Counted from the first letter of the stretch, positions 1 to 7,518 are shown. The stretch: DNA of 42,224 nucleotides from Nitrospirales bacterium (GCA_021604105.1 BQIW01000037.1:1-42224), one strand, 5' to 3'. Numbers and translations are program-made. Notes: generated by a model not told the origin, from the sequence alone.

Positions 1-1
1 A

Positions 2-1597
2 CCTTTTAAGGTCGGCACCATGGACACCACAGCCGATTACTATATCAGCGCGTCGGGCAATCATCAGGACGGCTTTCAGGATAACAGCCAGCAGGCACGC
101 GGACGGTTAAATGCCAACTTCGGATTTCAGATCGGTGATCATCAGGAAGTGCGCGCCTATATCCTGGGAGCCGAGGTGTCAGAAGCCCTCCCAGGGTCGA
201 TCACCCAAGAACAATTGGATTCCGATCGAAGACAGGCTAATACCTTGGGGGGAATTAACCCGTTCTCCTGCGGGCCAAACGAGGCCTGCAAGTGGGGGCG
301 ATACTATAGTTATATCCGGGTCGGGGCCGCCTATCGCAACGAATTCGCCTCCCACCAGTTTTTTGAGATTATCCCCTATTATTCATACCAGTACGTCGAT
401 CATCCTATTTTTCAAACAATCGTTCAGGACAATTATAATGTGGGAGGGGAAATACGATACGTCAATTCACATCCTATTTTTGGACATGAAAACAAGTTTC
501 TCATCGGCAATCAGCCACGATACGGAGACACCAATCAACGGCGTTTTGTCAACAATTTAGGCAAACGCGGAATTCAGACCCAAAATCTTACGTTGGAGAC
601 GACCAATCTCAGCACCTACCTGGAAGACCAATTCAACGTAACCGACAAATTCCTTGTCATTGCAGGCGGACGTTGGGAATACAGCATCCGGCAGGGCAGG
701 AATCAACTCTACAGTCCCTTTACGGGAGATTTAAATACCAGCGATACCGGCGTACGTCATTTCAATGCGCTTATCCCGAAGATGGGGTTCGTGTACCAAA
801 CCACCGGGACGTCGCAAATTTACGGAAACGTCAGCCGTGGGTACGAACCCCCGATCAATGTCGAATTGACCTCATCAATCAACCCCGACGGCACAGTCCC
901 CACGACCCCCTTCATCGACCTGGATGCGCAACGGGCCTGGCAGTTCGAAATCGGCACACGAGGCTCCACGGCGGATAACCGCTATACCTGGGACCTCACC
1001 TTCTATAATCTGGAAATGCAAAAGGAAATTCTGACCTTTAATGTCCAGAACCAACCGACCTATCAAAATGCCAAAGGGACGCGACATACAGGCATTGAAG
1101 CAGGAGGCAGTATGGTCGTGGCCAACGGATTGCTGGTTCAGGGTCCCAAAAACCAAAGCGACTCGATCTCCGTTCGTACCGCCTATACGTGGTCCTTATT
1201 TAAATTCACCGATGACGTGTACGGCGGAGGAGAAAATGGAACTCAAAAGTTCAGGGTGGCCAAGGACGGCAACCGGGTTCCCGGGGCGCCCGAGCACCAG
1301 CTTGCCGGGGAGGTACGCTATGACCATCCGGCGGGATTTTTTATCGCGCCGAATTTTGAATGGGTCCTCGCTGGATATTACGTGGACAGCGAAAATACCG
1401 CCAAGAACTCGGCCTATTTCCTCGTCAATCTGAAGGTGGGCTATAATTACAATAAGAACCTGTCCATTTTCGCAGAAGGACGAAACCTTTCCGATCAAAC
1501 CTATGCGGGTGCGGTCGTGGTCAATGATAGTCTGGGCCGGTATTTTAATCCGGGTCAGGGGATCAGCGGGTTTGGTGGAATCGAATGGAAATTTTAA
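2..1597 (+). CDS. TonB-dependent outer-membrane receptor, C-terminal barrel (partial, 5' end outside window)
   Basis: The reading frame is open to the left edge of the window, so the signal peptide and plug lie outside and only the beta-barrel part is visible (about 530 residues). It has the alternating aromatic/polar strands of a siderophore-type porin and ends in Trp-Lys-Phe, the terminal aromatic residue that outer-membrane barrels use for BAM-dependent insertion. Stretches such as YGNVSRGYEPP, and GRNLSDQTYAG near the end, are typical of FecA/FhuA-like receptors. Such receptors import iron chelates, or less often copper or other ligands, using TonB-ExbBD energy. An ExbD gene follows 180 bases downstream, which fits a shared uptake role. 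The substrate cannot be read from the barrel alone. Internal ATGs, including the one at 20, are not taken as starts. Confidence 0.9.
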   Translation, partial: PFKVGTMDTTADYYISASGNHQDGFQDNSQQARGRLNANFGFQIGDHQEVRAYILGAEVSEALPGSITQEQLDSDRRQANTLGGINPFSCGPNEACKWGRYYSYIRVGAAYRNEFASHQFFEIIPYYSYQYVDHPIFQTIVQDNYNVGGEIRYVNSHPIFGHENKFLIGNQPRYGDTNQRRFVNNLGKRGIQTQNLTLETTNLSTYLEDQFNVTDKFLVIAGGRWEYSIRQGRNQLYSPFTGDLNTSDTGVRHFNALIPKMGFVYQTTGTSQIYGNVSRGYEPPINVELTSSINPDGTVPTTPFIDLDAQRAWQFEIGTRGSTADNRYTWDLTFYNLEMQKEILTFNVQNQPTYQNAKGTRHTGIEAGGSMVVANGLLVQGPKNQSDSISVRTAYTWSLFKFTDDVYGGGENGTQKFRVAKDGNRVPGAPEHQLAGEVRYDHPAGFFIAPNFEWVLAGYYVDSENTAKNSAYFLVNLKVGYNYNKNLSIFAEGRNLSDQTYAGAVVVNDSLGRYFNPGQGISGFGGIEWKF

Positions 1598-1643
1598 CGA
1601 GTTCAGGCCGGAGACAATAGTTCATGAAACGGAATATTGAGGT

Positions 1644-1676
1644 TGTCACACCTAGTTCGTTATTCTAGGTGTGACA
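1644..1676. promoter_or_regulatory. Perfect 12-bp dyad between TonB receptor and exbD
   Basis: TGTCACACCTAG and its exact reverse complement flank a 9-nt spacer that starts TTCG. It lies 47 bases after the receptor stop codon. No T tract follows on either strand, so it is either a weak or Rho-assisted terminator, an operator, or an mRNA-stabilising stem. A second dyad with the same 12-9-12 geometry lies at 5458-5490. Confidence 0.6.
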
Positions 1677-1776
1677 CTCAATGAGCCAACAATTTAAGGG
1701 AAGAGGATTTTTTTAGATTCCCGTTCACCCTATCGGATAACCTTTTCGCCACAACGAACTGGACGTTCAGATTTTT

Positions 1777-2187
1777 ATGAGACTGTCTGCCGCCACACAG
1801 AAGAAAGCCCGCATCGAGATCATTCCGATGATCGACACGATGTTCTTTCTCTTGGTGTTCTTTATGATCGCCACACTCTCCATGACCATTCAGCATGGGA
1901 TGCCAGTCAACTTACCAACTGCCGACTCGGCCACGGATAAAGTTCCCGATCAAATTTCTCTCACGCTGACCCATGAAGGGACGCTCTACTACAACAAAGA
2001 ACTGATTGAATTACCGGAACTGGAAGTCCGGCTGACAACCCTCGGGCAAACCGATTCGGACCCCTCAGTCGTCATTAACGCCGATGAACAGGTTCCCCAT
2101 GGCCAGGTCATTAAGGTGATGGACATCATTCGATTGGCCGGAATTCCCAACATGGCAATTGCGACAAAACCTAATTCGGAACCATAA
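1777..2187 (+). CDS. exbD: ExbD/TolR-type biopolymer transport protein
   Basis: A 136-residue inner-membrane protein of the ExbD family, the proton-motive-force-coupled partner of ExbB that energises TonB and outer-membrane receptors. The N-terminal basic segment is followed by RIEIIPMIDTMFFLLVFFM, the family signature; the Asp of MID is the proton-carrying residue in the single transmembrane helix. The rest is the periplasmic domain. Length is normal for ExbD. No clear Shine-Dalgarno precedes the ATG. No exbB or tonB is visible beside it, so its partners must lie elsewhere or upstream of the window. It is followed after 13 bases by a small His/Cys exported protein, suggesting one transcript. 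Confidence 0.92.
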   Translation: MRLSAATQKKARIEIIPMIDTMFFLLVFFMIATLSMTIQHGMPVNLPTADSATDKVPDQISLTLTHEGTLYYNKELIELPELEVRLTTLGQTDSDPSVVINADEQVPHGQVIKVMDIIRLAGIPNMAIATKPNSEP

Positions 2188-2200
2188 GCGCCCGGACCCC

Positions 2201-2563
2201 ATGAAGCACCCCTCATTGGCCACATTCACCAATCTATACTCTCGATTGGCATCCGGCCTGATCGTGCTGTTGATTGGATTACATGTGGTGCTGTTGGGCG
2301 CGGGGGCATTCTGTGCTCCAAGTTCCCTGGACCCCAATCCTACGCATCATTCCCATCCGGCCGAATCCCTTTCCCTTCTTTGCTCATGGGCCTGTCATGT
2401 CGCCCAAATTGCCTCAGGCGCCGGTTCGATTACACAATGGGCGGCTCCGTTTCTTCCCCTCCTGCTCTGGTCTCTGAAACCCACATTTACCTTTTCCCAA
2501 TCCTCTCCAGTCCACATCTTCTCTCCTCGCGGCCCACCCGTTCGTTTTCTGGTTCATGGATAG
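2201..2563 (+). CDS. Small exported His/Cys protein with CSWACH motif (copy 1)
   Basis: A 120-residue protein of no family I can name with certainty. It has an N-terminal hydrophobic segment (about residues 14-37), a His cluster THHSH, then CSWACH, a second hydrophobic stretch, and an RGPP sequence near the end. Two other proteins here (3101-3430 and 22338-22676) share the same order: hydrophobic leader, His cluster, C-[ST]-W-[AT]-C-[HQ], hydrophobic stretch, R-[GA]-P-P tail. The layout loosely resembles DUF2946 proteins, which also carry His/Cys clusters and a C-terminal APP or GPP, but I cannot confirm membership. His and Cys spacing suggests metal or heme handling in the membrane or periplasm (inference). 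The start at 2201 lies 13 bases after exbD; an upstream in-frame ATG would overlap exbD. Confidence 0.7.
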   Translation: MKHPSLATFTNLYSRLASGLIVLLIGLHVVLLGAGAFCAPSSLDPNPTHHSHPAESLSLLCSWACHVAQIASGAGSITQWAAPFLPLLLWSLKPTFTFSQSSPVHIFSPRGPPVRFLVHG

Positions 2564-2803
2564 ATTGGGACCCAACCAGTCCATCCCAGAACACACATTT
2601 CAAGAGCAGCGTGTCATCGTGAGCAGCATGGTTGATGATTGAACCATCTCCATCTTCCATTGATTTGATGGAAAACGCTCCAGAAGAAATCACGCTCAAG
2701 CCCAATTGTAACCATTTCGTTCCGGACGCCTCTGGCAAGAACCGGAGACAAACACATGACGTTAATCATTTGACACAGCATACATGCTGCGGAAGGAGAC
2801 CCC

Positions 2804-3010
2804 ATGGACAAACAACTCTTGCGTGTCGGTGAAGCTGCTCAAACCTTAAATGTCAGCCGATGGACCATCTACCGGTGGGTTGAAGAGGATCGCCTCAAGG
2901 CGACAAAAATTGGAAAGGGCAGCTTACGCATTTTTCGGGATTCCATCGATACATTGATTCAACAAAATCGAAAAGACCATTGGGAATTCGCCATTACGGA
3001 ATGTCAATGA
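2804..3010 (+). CDS. Excisionase-type helix-turn-helix DNA-binding protein
   Basis: A 68-residue protein made almost entirely of one HTH_17/excisionase (MerR-like winged helix) domain: LRVGEAAQTLNVSRWTIYRW is the helix-turn-helix and the following KIGKGSLRIFRDSIDTLI forms the wing and last helix. A good ribosome site (GGAAGGAG) precedes the ATG. Proteins of this type act as excisionases on mobile elements or as small stand-alone regulators. No integrase or attachment site is visible nearby, so a local regulator is the more natural reading. It lies 14 bases upstream of the first copy of the 32-nt motif and could be a candidate binder of it, but nothing in the sequence proves this. Confidence 0.85.
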   Translation: MDKQLLRVGEAAQTLNVSRWTIYRWVEEDRLKATKIGKGSLRIFRDSIDTLIQQNRKDHWEFAITECQ

Positions 3011-3023
3011 ACCTGGAGGAAAA

Positions 3024-3055
3024 TGTTGCATTGATGAGTAGCCGTCCGTAGACAC
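3024..3055 (+). promoter_or_regulatory. 32-nt conserved motif, copy 1 (promoter or operator candidate)
   Basis: Matches the family consensus TGTTGCAT, two free bases, AT, one free base, AGTAACCATC, then YGTAGAC, with two differences. It lies 45 bases upstream of the second His/Cys protein. A TTGC block and a YGTAGAC block about 16 bases apart resemble -35/-10 spacing of an ECF-type promoter, but the spacer is conserved too, so a bound operator is equally possible. Confidence 0.5.
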
Positions 3056-3100
3056 CCTACACATGAAGAGCTAGCCTGACGGAAGAGATTATCGATATTT

Positions 3101-3430
3101 ATGCTGACACAACCAACGATGAGGAAGGCCACTCCCAGACAATCATTTGCCGTTCTCATGCTCAGCATGTGCTTCCTGCTCATGACTGGGGGCCTTGCCT
3201 ATACGGCTCCGGTCCACATCCATCACGGTCATCATGATCAGCACACCCATGGGAACAGTTGGTGTAGCTGGACATGTCAAGCCGGGCAAGGGCTTCAGGC
3301 CCTGTCAGCTGACATCCCCCGGTCCTTTTCTCTGTTGGGCCTTCTTCCGCTCTTCAAGCCGACTGCACCGGATCTCATCCGCCATCACCATAGCCCTTCT
3401 CGTGCTCCTCCCCGTTTTCTCTCCGTCTAG
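3101..3430 (+). CDS. Small exported His-rich protein with CSWTCQ motif (copy 2)
   Basis: A 109-residue protein with a hydrophobic leader (about residues 15-35), a dense His block (HIHHGHHDQHTH), then CSWTCQ, a second hydrophobic stretch (SFSLLGLLPLF), a short HHH run and a C-terminal SRAPP tail. It has the same architecture as the proteins at 2201-2563 and 22338-22676 with little identity outside the motif. It carries the strongest His cluster of the three, which fits copper, nickel or zinc binding or a metallochaperone role (inference). GGAAGAG lies about 14 bases before the ATG at 3101; a second ATG at 3119 lacks any ribosome site. Copy 1 of the 32-nt motif is directly upstream. Confidence 0.7.
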   Translation: MLTQPTMRKATPRQSFAVLMLSMCFLLMTGGLAYTAPVHIHHGHHDQHTHGNSWCSWTCQAGQGLQALSADIPRSFSLLGLLPLFKPTAPDLIRHHHSPSRAPPRFLSV

Positions 3431-3586
3431 ATTTGTCGTCTGATCCATAACAGTTCCTCTTTGGTGAAAGAGGAATTTAGAGGTTCTCTCATAGTCTCAA
3501 TCCAGTTGCGTGCCTTGAACAGACGCAGACACACGCGCATTTCTTCTCCGCATTCTTTAGTGAATAGGCAATGGAGGTACTGTCAC

Positions 3587-4333
3587 ATGTGGTATGATTC
3601 CTTGAAAACTTCCCGACCATCCTTCCGTTTCATGCTGTTGAACGTCCTTCTCATGATCCATCCAGGACACGGGTTCGCGCAGGATCAGGATATACTTCCT
3701 CTTCGACTTGATTCACGCCCCTTCAGCCCGGCGCTCTGTCAAAGCCACGGCCATGACAAATCCATCAGGATTCAGGTGGCAAAATATCGGGATCTCGTCA
3801 TTCGCCGAGTTCCCGGACAATTTGTACCGTCTGAATCGGGGCAAGCCAGAATCAAACAGTATGTCCATTTCATCAGATTGCAGGATTTAACCGACGGAAA
3901 CGTCACACAAGGCGCGATTGCCTTTGATCGGAATTATGCTGTGATCTTTACGGCAGACCACCCCGAAGGTGTAGCACGGAGCAAATTTATGGACTCACTC
4001 CCTGAACCCCAACACCGAATGGGAAACGCTGCCCTGAATACGTTTTTGCACCTTCGTCAGGTCTTTTACGCGGCCATCGATTCCTGCCGTTCGTATCCAC
4101 CCTTTGTCGTGTACGGTACGGACGAGGAAATTGACCGGATTGAAGCTGCCAGACGGACATTCGCCAAACGGGTCCATCAATTCAACAGTGATCCCTCCGC
4201 AACGTCTGCATTCACGTGGCACGAAACCGGGATGGCCGGTGGATTTGTCGATCCCGATGCGGGAATGGGCACAAACGTCAGCTACCAGGCGATGAATCCA
4301 CTCAATTTTTATATGCCTTCGCAATATCCCTAA
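3587..4333 (+). CDS. Exported protein of unknown function
   Basis: The start at 3587 is chosen because GGAGG sits nine bases upstream and because the protein then opens with a secretion signal (basic MWYDSLKTSRPSFRF, hydrophobic LLNVLLMIHPG, cleavage after GFA). The mature part of about 215 residues is soluble, with SHGHDKSIRIQ near its N-terminus and two widely spaced Cys. I do not recognise a domain. It lies between the second His/Cys protein and the cytochrome P460, in the same direction, with about 150 bases on the left, so it may be cotranscribed with the former. An upstream ATG at 3461 would add a non-signal-like leader of 42 residues and is not preferred. Confidence 0.75.
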   Translation: MWYDSLKTSRPSFRFMLLNVLLMIHPGHGFAQDQDILPLRLDSRPFSPALCQSHGHDKSIRIQVAKYRDLVIRRVPGQFVPSESGQARIKQYVHFIRLQDLTDGNVTQGAIAFDRNYAVIFTADHPEGVARSKFMDSLPEPQHRMGNAALNTFLHLRQVFYAAIDSCRSYPPFVVYGTDEEIDRIEAARRTFAKRVHQFNSDPSATSAFTWHETGMAGGFVDPDAGMGTNVSYQAMNPLNFYMPSQYP

Positions 4334-4382
4334 CCCAACAAATACGAAAAACGAGGGCTCTATGCCATACGCACCTTCTCGA

Positions 4383-4414
4383 TGTAGCAACAGCCAGTAT
4401 CCAGCTGTAGACGG
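4383..4414 (+). promoter_or_regulatory. 32-nt conserved motif, copy 5 of the family, upstream of cytochrome P460
   Basis: The most divergent of the six clear copies (about six differences from consensus), but it keeps TGT.GCA, CAGTA and CTGTAGACGG at the same spacing. It lies 115 bases upstream of the P460 start codon, in the same orientation as the gene. Confidence 0.4.
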
Positions 4415-4529
4415 ACTGTCAAGGCCATCGTATGCTGGAGCCACCATGTAATCGTTCTGAATGTGGCGTGTCACAAGGTATCGATTGCGTCAATCCGACA
4501 AGAAATCACCGAAGAGAGGATAAAGAAAC

Positions 4530-5081
4530 ATGCAGAAAATGAGTCTCGCGATTCTGACCCTGGTAATTCTCGTCTGTTCCTCTCCCACCATGCCCAATGC
4601 GGCCCAGTCCGGCCCCATGCCGAAAGATGGTGAGCTGGCGTTTCCTTCAGAATACCAATCCTTCCCCGTCTTTTTATCCGGGGTCCAAAAACCCGATGCG
4701 ATCCGCGACCTGTACATCAACCCGATTGGTGCCCAAAACCAACCAGGTCAAGCCTTTGCCAACGGGTCTATTTTGGTAATGGCCATCTACAACGCCAAGA
4801 AAAATGCCGAGGGGGCTTTGGAAAAAGGAACAGACGGAAAATTGGTGAAAGCCGATTTGGCCAAGATCTTTGTCATGCAAAAAGGAGCGGAATGGGGAAA
4901 AGGCGCTCCGGAAAATGTAAAAAACGGCGATTGGGTTTACGCAGCTTTCAAGGCCAATGGCGAACGGTTGAATGTTGATTATACGACCTGCCGTGGATGC
5001 CATTTACCCTTGGGAGAATCCAAAGACTTTGTACACCGGTATGATGAATATTTTGAGAAACGCATGCACGGGGAACATTAA
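4530..5081 (+). CDS. Cytochrome P460 family c-type heme protein
   Basis: A 183-residue exported heme protein. Residues 1-25 are a signal peptide ending in NAA. The body starts FPSEYQSFPVFLSG and contains YINPIG and IFVMQKG, the beta-sheet framework of the cytochrome P460/c'-beta family. Near the C-terminus is the heme site CRGCH (Cys154, Cys157, His158), followed by SKDFVHRYDEYF, a conserved tail of this family. Characterised P460 proteins of ammonia oxidisers and methanotrophs convert hydroxylamine or bind NO; a heme-Lys cross-link defines true P460, and I cannot assign that lysine here. The gene appears monocistronic: a 32-nt motif lies upstream and a strong hairpin follows at 5167-5219. 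Length is normal. AGAGGA precedes the ATG. Confidence 0.88.
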   Translation: MQKMSLAILTLVILVCSSPTMPNAAQSGPMPKDGELAFPSEYQSFPVFLSGVQKPDAIRDLYINPIGAQNQPGQAFANGSILVMAIYNAKKNAEGALEKGTDGKLVKADLAKIFVMQKGAEWGKGAPENVKNGDWVYAAFKANGERLNVDYTTCRGCHLPLGESKDFVHRYDEYFEKRMHGEH

Positions 5082-5166
5082 CCAATACCATGCATCCTTG
5101 CCTGTTTCCAGGAAGAACGGAACAGCGTAGACCATCCAGGGGCGGACCGGCCTCCAACCTTGGACG

Positions 5167-5219
5167 AGTAGGGTGAAGGTGGTTTGCACACGTGCGGCCT
5201 CCTAGACCTTCACCCTACT
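5167..5219 (+). repeat. Strong hairpin after P460 (copy C of the CCTCC-loop hairpin family)
   Basis: The arms AGTAGGGTGAAGGT and ACCTTCACCCTACT are perfectly complementary over 14 bp around a 25-nt loop that contains GCAC and CCTCCT. The stem core and loop resemble hairpins A (9319-9364) and B (12856-12901), but the loop-closing pair is T-A here and C-G there, a compensatory change that suggests selection on RNA structure. No T tract follows. Confidence 0.6.
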
Positions 5220-5457
5220 TCTATGCGCACCCCACTTCTTTCCTCCTCAACTTTGTTCAGCACGGGCAAAGGAATTCAGCCCAGAAAACCCCTACTCCGA
5301 CATCCGATACCATAGAACCAAAGGATGAAAGACCACAACCCGTTCCCGACCTGCAACGCAACCGTAGACCGCAGCCCGGCCCTATCCACTTCTCTTCATC
5401 TCAAACCGGCCGATTGGGCCTCCCAACTTCCTAAGCTTTTCCCTTTCCGGTCTTGAG

Positions 5458-5490
5458 ACTACACAGTCAATTATTCAATGATTGTGTAGT
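5458..5490. promoter_or_regulatory. 12-bp dyad with one wobble pair
   Basis: ACTACACAGTCA and TGATTGTGTAGT flank a 9-nt A/T-rich loop. The geometry equals the dyad at 1644-1676. It lies in a gene-free stretch (5082-5649) that otherwise holds only hairpin C and a copy of the 32-nt motif; I see no coding sequence there. Confidence 0.5.
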
Positions 5491-5572
5491 GTTCCCACAA
5501 CCAGATCTTCTGCCGGCCGGCCCTACCCTGATCACCGACCACTAAGATTTCACCCGACAACGGTGCAGGAGG

Positions 5573-5604
5573 TGTGGCATCAATCAGTAACCATCCGTAG
5601 ACTC
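5573..5604 (+). promoter_or_regulatory. 32-nt conserved motif, copy 2
   Basis: One of the two best copies, with a single difference from the consensus (TGTGGCAT instead of TGTTGCAT). It lies 45 bases upstream of a 22-codon leader ORF and 133 bases upstream of the DsbA-like gene, in the same orientation. The distance to the first start codon is the same as at copy 1. Confidence 0.55.
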
Positions 5605-5649
5605 ACGCCGCAAACTTTTCTATTTTGAAGCAAACGAAAGGGGTGAATC

Positions 5650-5718
5650 ATGGCGCCATCGCTTCAATTAAACGGCAACGCAACAAACCACTTCTTCGCC
5701 GAACGCCTTCAAACCTGA
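5650..5718 (+). CDS. Possible 22-residue leader peptide upstream of the DsbA-like gene
   Basis: ATG at 5650 follows AAAGGGG at good spacing and opens a 22-codon frame (begins MAPSLQLNG, ends AERLQT) that stops 19 bases before the DsbA-like start. The downstream gene itself has no evident ribosome site, so the leader could feed it ribosomes by translational coupling or act as an attenuator. This is inferred from the ribosome site and position only; the peptide itself matches nothing I know. Confidence 0.4.
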   Translation: MAPSLQLNGNATNHFFAERLQT

Positions 5719-5737
5719 AATTCGGATTACTCTGGCT

Positions 5738-6379
5738 ATGCACGTTCGTAACACCATTGCACTGATGAACCGGTTGTTTTTCGCCTGTCTGGCGACAGTG
5801 GCCACCATGATCCCCGCACTGGCATGGGACACGGCCCCTCGACCCATTTCCCTCCCAAGTCAAGAAGGCCTTCCGTTCAAGCCGATCTCGATGGACATTT
5901 ATATCGATTTTTACTGTCCGCATTGCCATGACTTCGTCACCACCATTCTTCCCCCGCTGAAAGAACAATTCGGACGTGCTTTAAACATCCAATATATCGG
6001 ACTTCCGGTGGTTGAAAATGCCTCCACCCTAGCCTTTGAAATCTACGAAGCCGCACGTCTTGAGGGTAAAGGAGAGGAAATGGCGCACCTGCTCTTTGAA
6101 ACCCTGCAAATCAAGGGCCGGTCGATTCAATCGATCAAGATGAGAGAATCGTTGTATCACACATTAGGACTCGACAGTGATCGAATGCATGAGCATCTCA
6201 AGTCCGGGCGAGCCAAAGATCGGGTGGAACAACAGCTAAGGCATGCCTTGAAAATCGGGTTGGATATGACACCGGTTGTGGTGCTTGACAGGAAATATCT
6301 GGTCATCGACACCTCGGCCGACAACCTCCGCCTGATTCTTGACGAACTTGTATCTCAAAAAACAAAACACACCCTCTAA
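5738..6379 (+). CDS. DsbA-like periplasmic thiol:disulfide oxidoreductase
   Basis: A 213-residue exported thioredoxin-fold protein. The signal peptide ends near residue 29 (IPALA). The active site is Cys60-Pro-His-Cys63, the same CPHC found in E. coli DsbA, preceded by MDIYIDFYC; a helical insertion follows, and Thr-Pro179 in DMTPVVVLD is the cis-proline that contacts substrates. It would introduce disulfides into exported proteins, which fits the many Cys-containing exported proteins and c-type cytochromes here. The VKOR-thioredoxin fusion 233 bases downstream is its natural reoxidising partner. The start at 5738 has no strong ribosome site; a leader ORF ends just upstream. Confidence 0.88.
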   Translation: MHVRNTIALMNRLFFACLATVATMIPALAWDTAPRPISLPSQEGLPFKPISMDIYIDFYCPHCHDFVTTILPPLKEQFGRALNIQYIGLPVVENASTLAFEIYEAARLEGKGEEMAHLLFETLQIKGRSIQSIKMRESLYHTLGLDSDRMHEHLKSGRAKDRVEQQLRHALKIGLDMTPVVVLDRKYLVIDTSADNLRLILDELVSQKTKHTL

Positions 6380-6555
6380 CGATTTATTCACATTCTCCAG
6401 GGACAGAGCCACGGCTCAACACCTCAATATCCCTCAATGATGCCAAAACCCCTTCCTTAATCAAGGCATTGAACTTCATAGGACATCTGAAGGTTTGACC
6501 GGATGTTCACCTATCCATCATGAGGGATGCCACCCTACCATGGCTTGTTATGGAT

Positions 6556-6578
6556 CTCCCCTACGGTGGGGAGTTTTT
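6556..6578 (+). terminator. Intrinsic terminator after the DsbA-like gene
   Basis: CTCCCC, a 6-nt loop, GGGGAG, then five T. It lies between the DsbA-like gene and the VKOR gene, only 34 bases before the VKOR start, so the two may be separate or attenuated transcripts. Confidence 0.65.
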
Positions 6579-6612
6579 GATACATTATTAATATTTCAAT
6601 GACCAGAACCTC

Positions 6613-7518
6613 ATGATACACTCGTTCACGATGGCAAAATCCAAACATCAAAAACAAACGATCGTTCCTGAAACAGCAAGAAAGACATCAAAAGCTCCGT
6701 CTTCCATGTTCTCAGGGGCGAACGCCCTGCTCAACCTTCTCATCATCATCCTGGCCGGTGCAGGACTGATGTTAACCGCTTACCTGACCTATACGGCCTC
6801 GTTCGAGGTTCACCCGGCATTTTGCAGCGAGGGTTCCGGCTGTGACATTGTACAGAGCAGTCGATGGGCCACCTTTCTGGGAATCCCCATGGCTTTGTGG
6901 GGTTTCGTGACCTATGTGGTGATTGCGGGGTTGGCGTGGTCCGGTCGTGGCAAATCCGGTAGTGGAACGGTGTTGATTTACGTGGCTATGACCGGATTCG
7001 CGGTCAGCGCCTACCTGACCACGGTCTCGGTCGTGGAGATCGAAGCCACCTGTCCATATTGCCTGACTTCATTTGCCATCATCGCGACAATCCTTGGTCT
7101 GGCTCTCGCTCGACGGCCTCCCGACTGGACGAAATCCCTGAAAGAGGCAGTCGTGATCGGCCTTCTCATCGTCGGCGGGCTTCATTTGCATTATAGCGGG
7201 GTGTTTGACGCCGCCGCCGGCCCGGAAGACCCCAAACTTCAAGCCTTAGCCATCCACCTCAATGAAACCGGTGCCAAGTTTTACGGTGCCTATTGGTGCC
7301 CCCGCTGCCAGGAACAAAAAGTCGAATTTCTTTCGTCCGCCAAACGGCTTCCTTATGTGGAATGTAGTTCTGGAGGACGAGGAAGCGCTCTCACCGCTCC
7401 CTGCGTCAAGGCTGACATTGAAAGCTACCCCACGTGGATCATCGGGGAACGCCGGTTAACCGGCCTCAAAACCCCGCAGGAATTGGCACGGGCCTCCGGA
7501 TTCGATTGGCAGGAGTGA
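6613..7518 (+). CDS. Vitamin K epoxide reductase (VKOR) fused to a thioredoxin-like domain
   Basis: A 301-residue integral membrane protein. After a basic cytoplasmic leader come four to five transmembrane helices of the VKOR domain (about residues 37-200), with the loop cysteines Cys71 and Cys77 and the quinone-reactive Cys147-Pro-Tyr-Cys150. The C-terminal periplasmic thioredoxin-like domain carries YWCPRCQEQK (Cys229, Cys232) and a TYPTW-like SYPTWII segment with the cis-proline. Bacterial VKOR-Trx fusions oxidise DsbA-type proteins and pass the electrons to quinone, replacing DsbB. Here it follows the DsbA-like gene, a typical pairing. The ATG at 6613 has a weak ribosome site; Met7 is an alternative start. 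Confidence 0.92.
   Translation: MIHSFTMAKSKHQKQTIVPETARKTSKAPSSMFSGANALLNLLIIILAGAGLMLTAYLTYTASFEVHPAFCSEGSGCDIVQSSRWATFLGIPMALWGFVTYVVIAGLAWSGRGKSGSGTVLIYVAMTGFAVSAYLTTVSVVEIEATCPYCLTSFAIIATILGLALARRPPDWTKSLKEAVVIGLLIVGGLHLHYSGVFDAAAGPEDPKLQALAIHLNETGAKFYGAYWCPRCQEQKVEFLSSAKRLPYVECSSGGRGSALTAPCVKADIESYPTWIIGERRLTGLKTPQELARASGFDWQE

Noticed and set aside
2804-3010. Excisionase-type protein as evidence of a prophage or integrative element
   Set aside because: No integrase, attachment-site duplication, tRNA or phage gene is nearby; many such HTH proteins are plain regulators.
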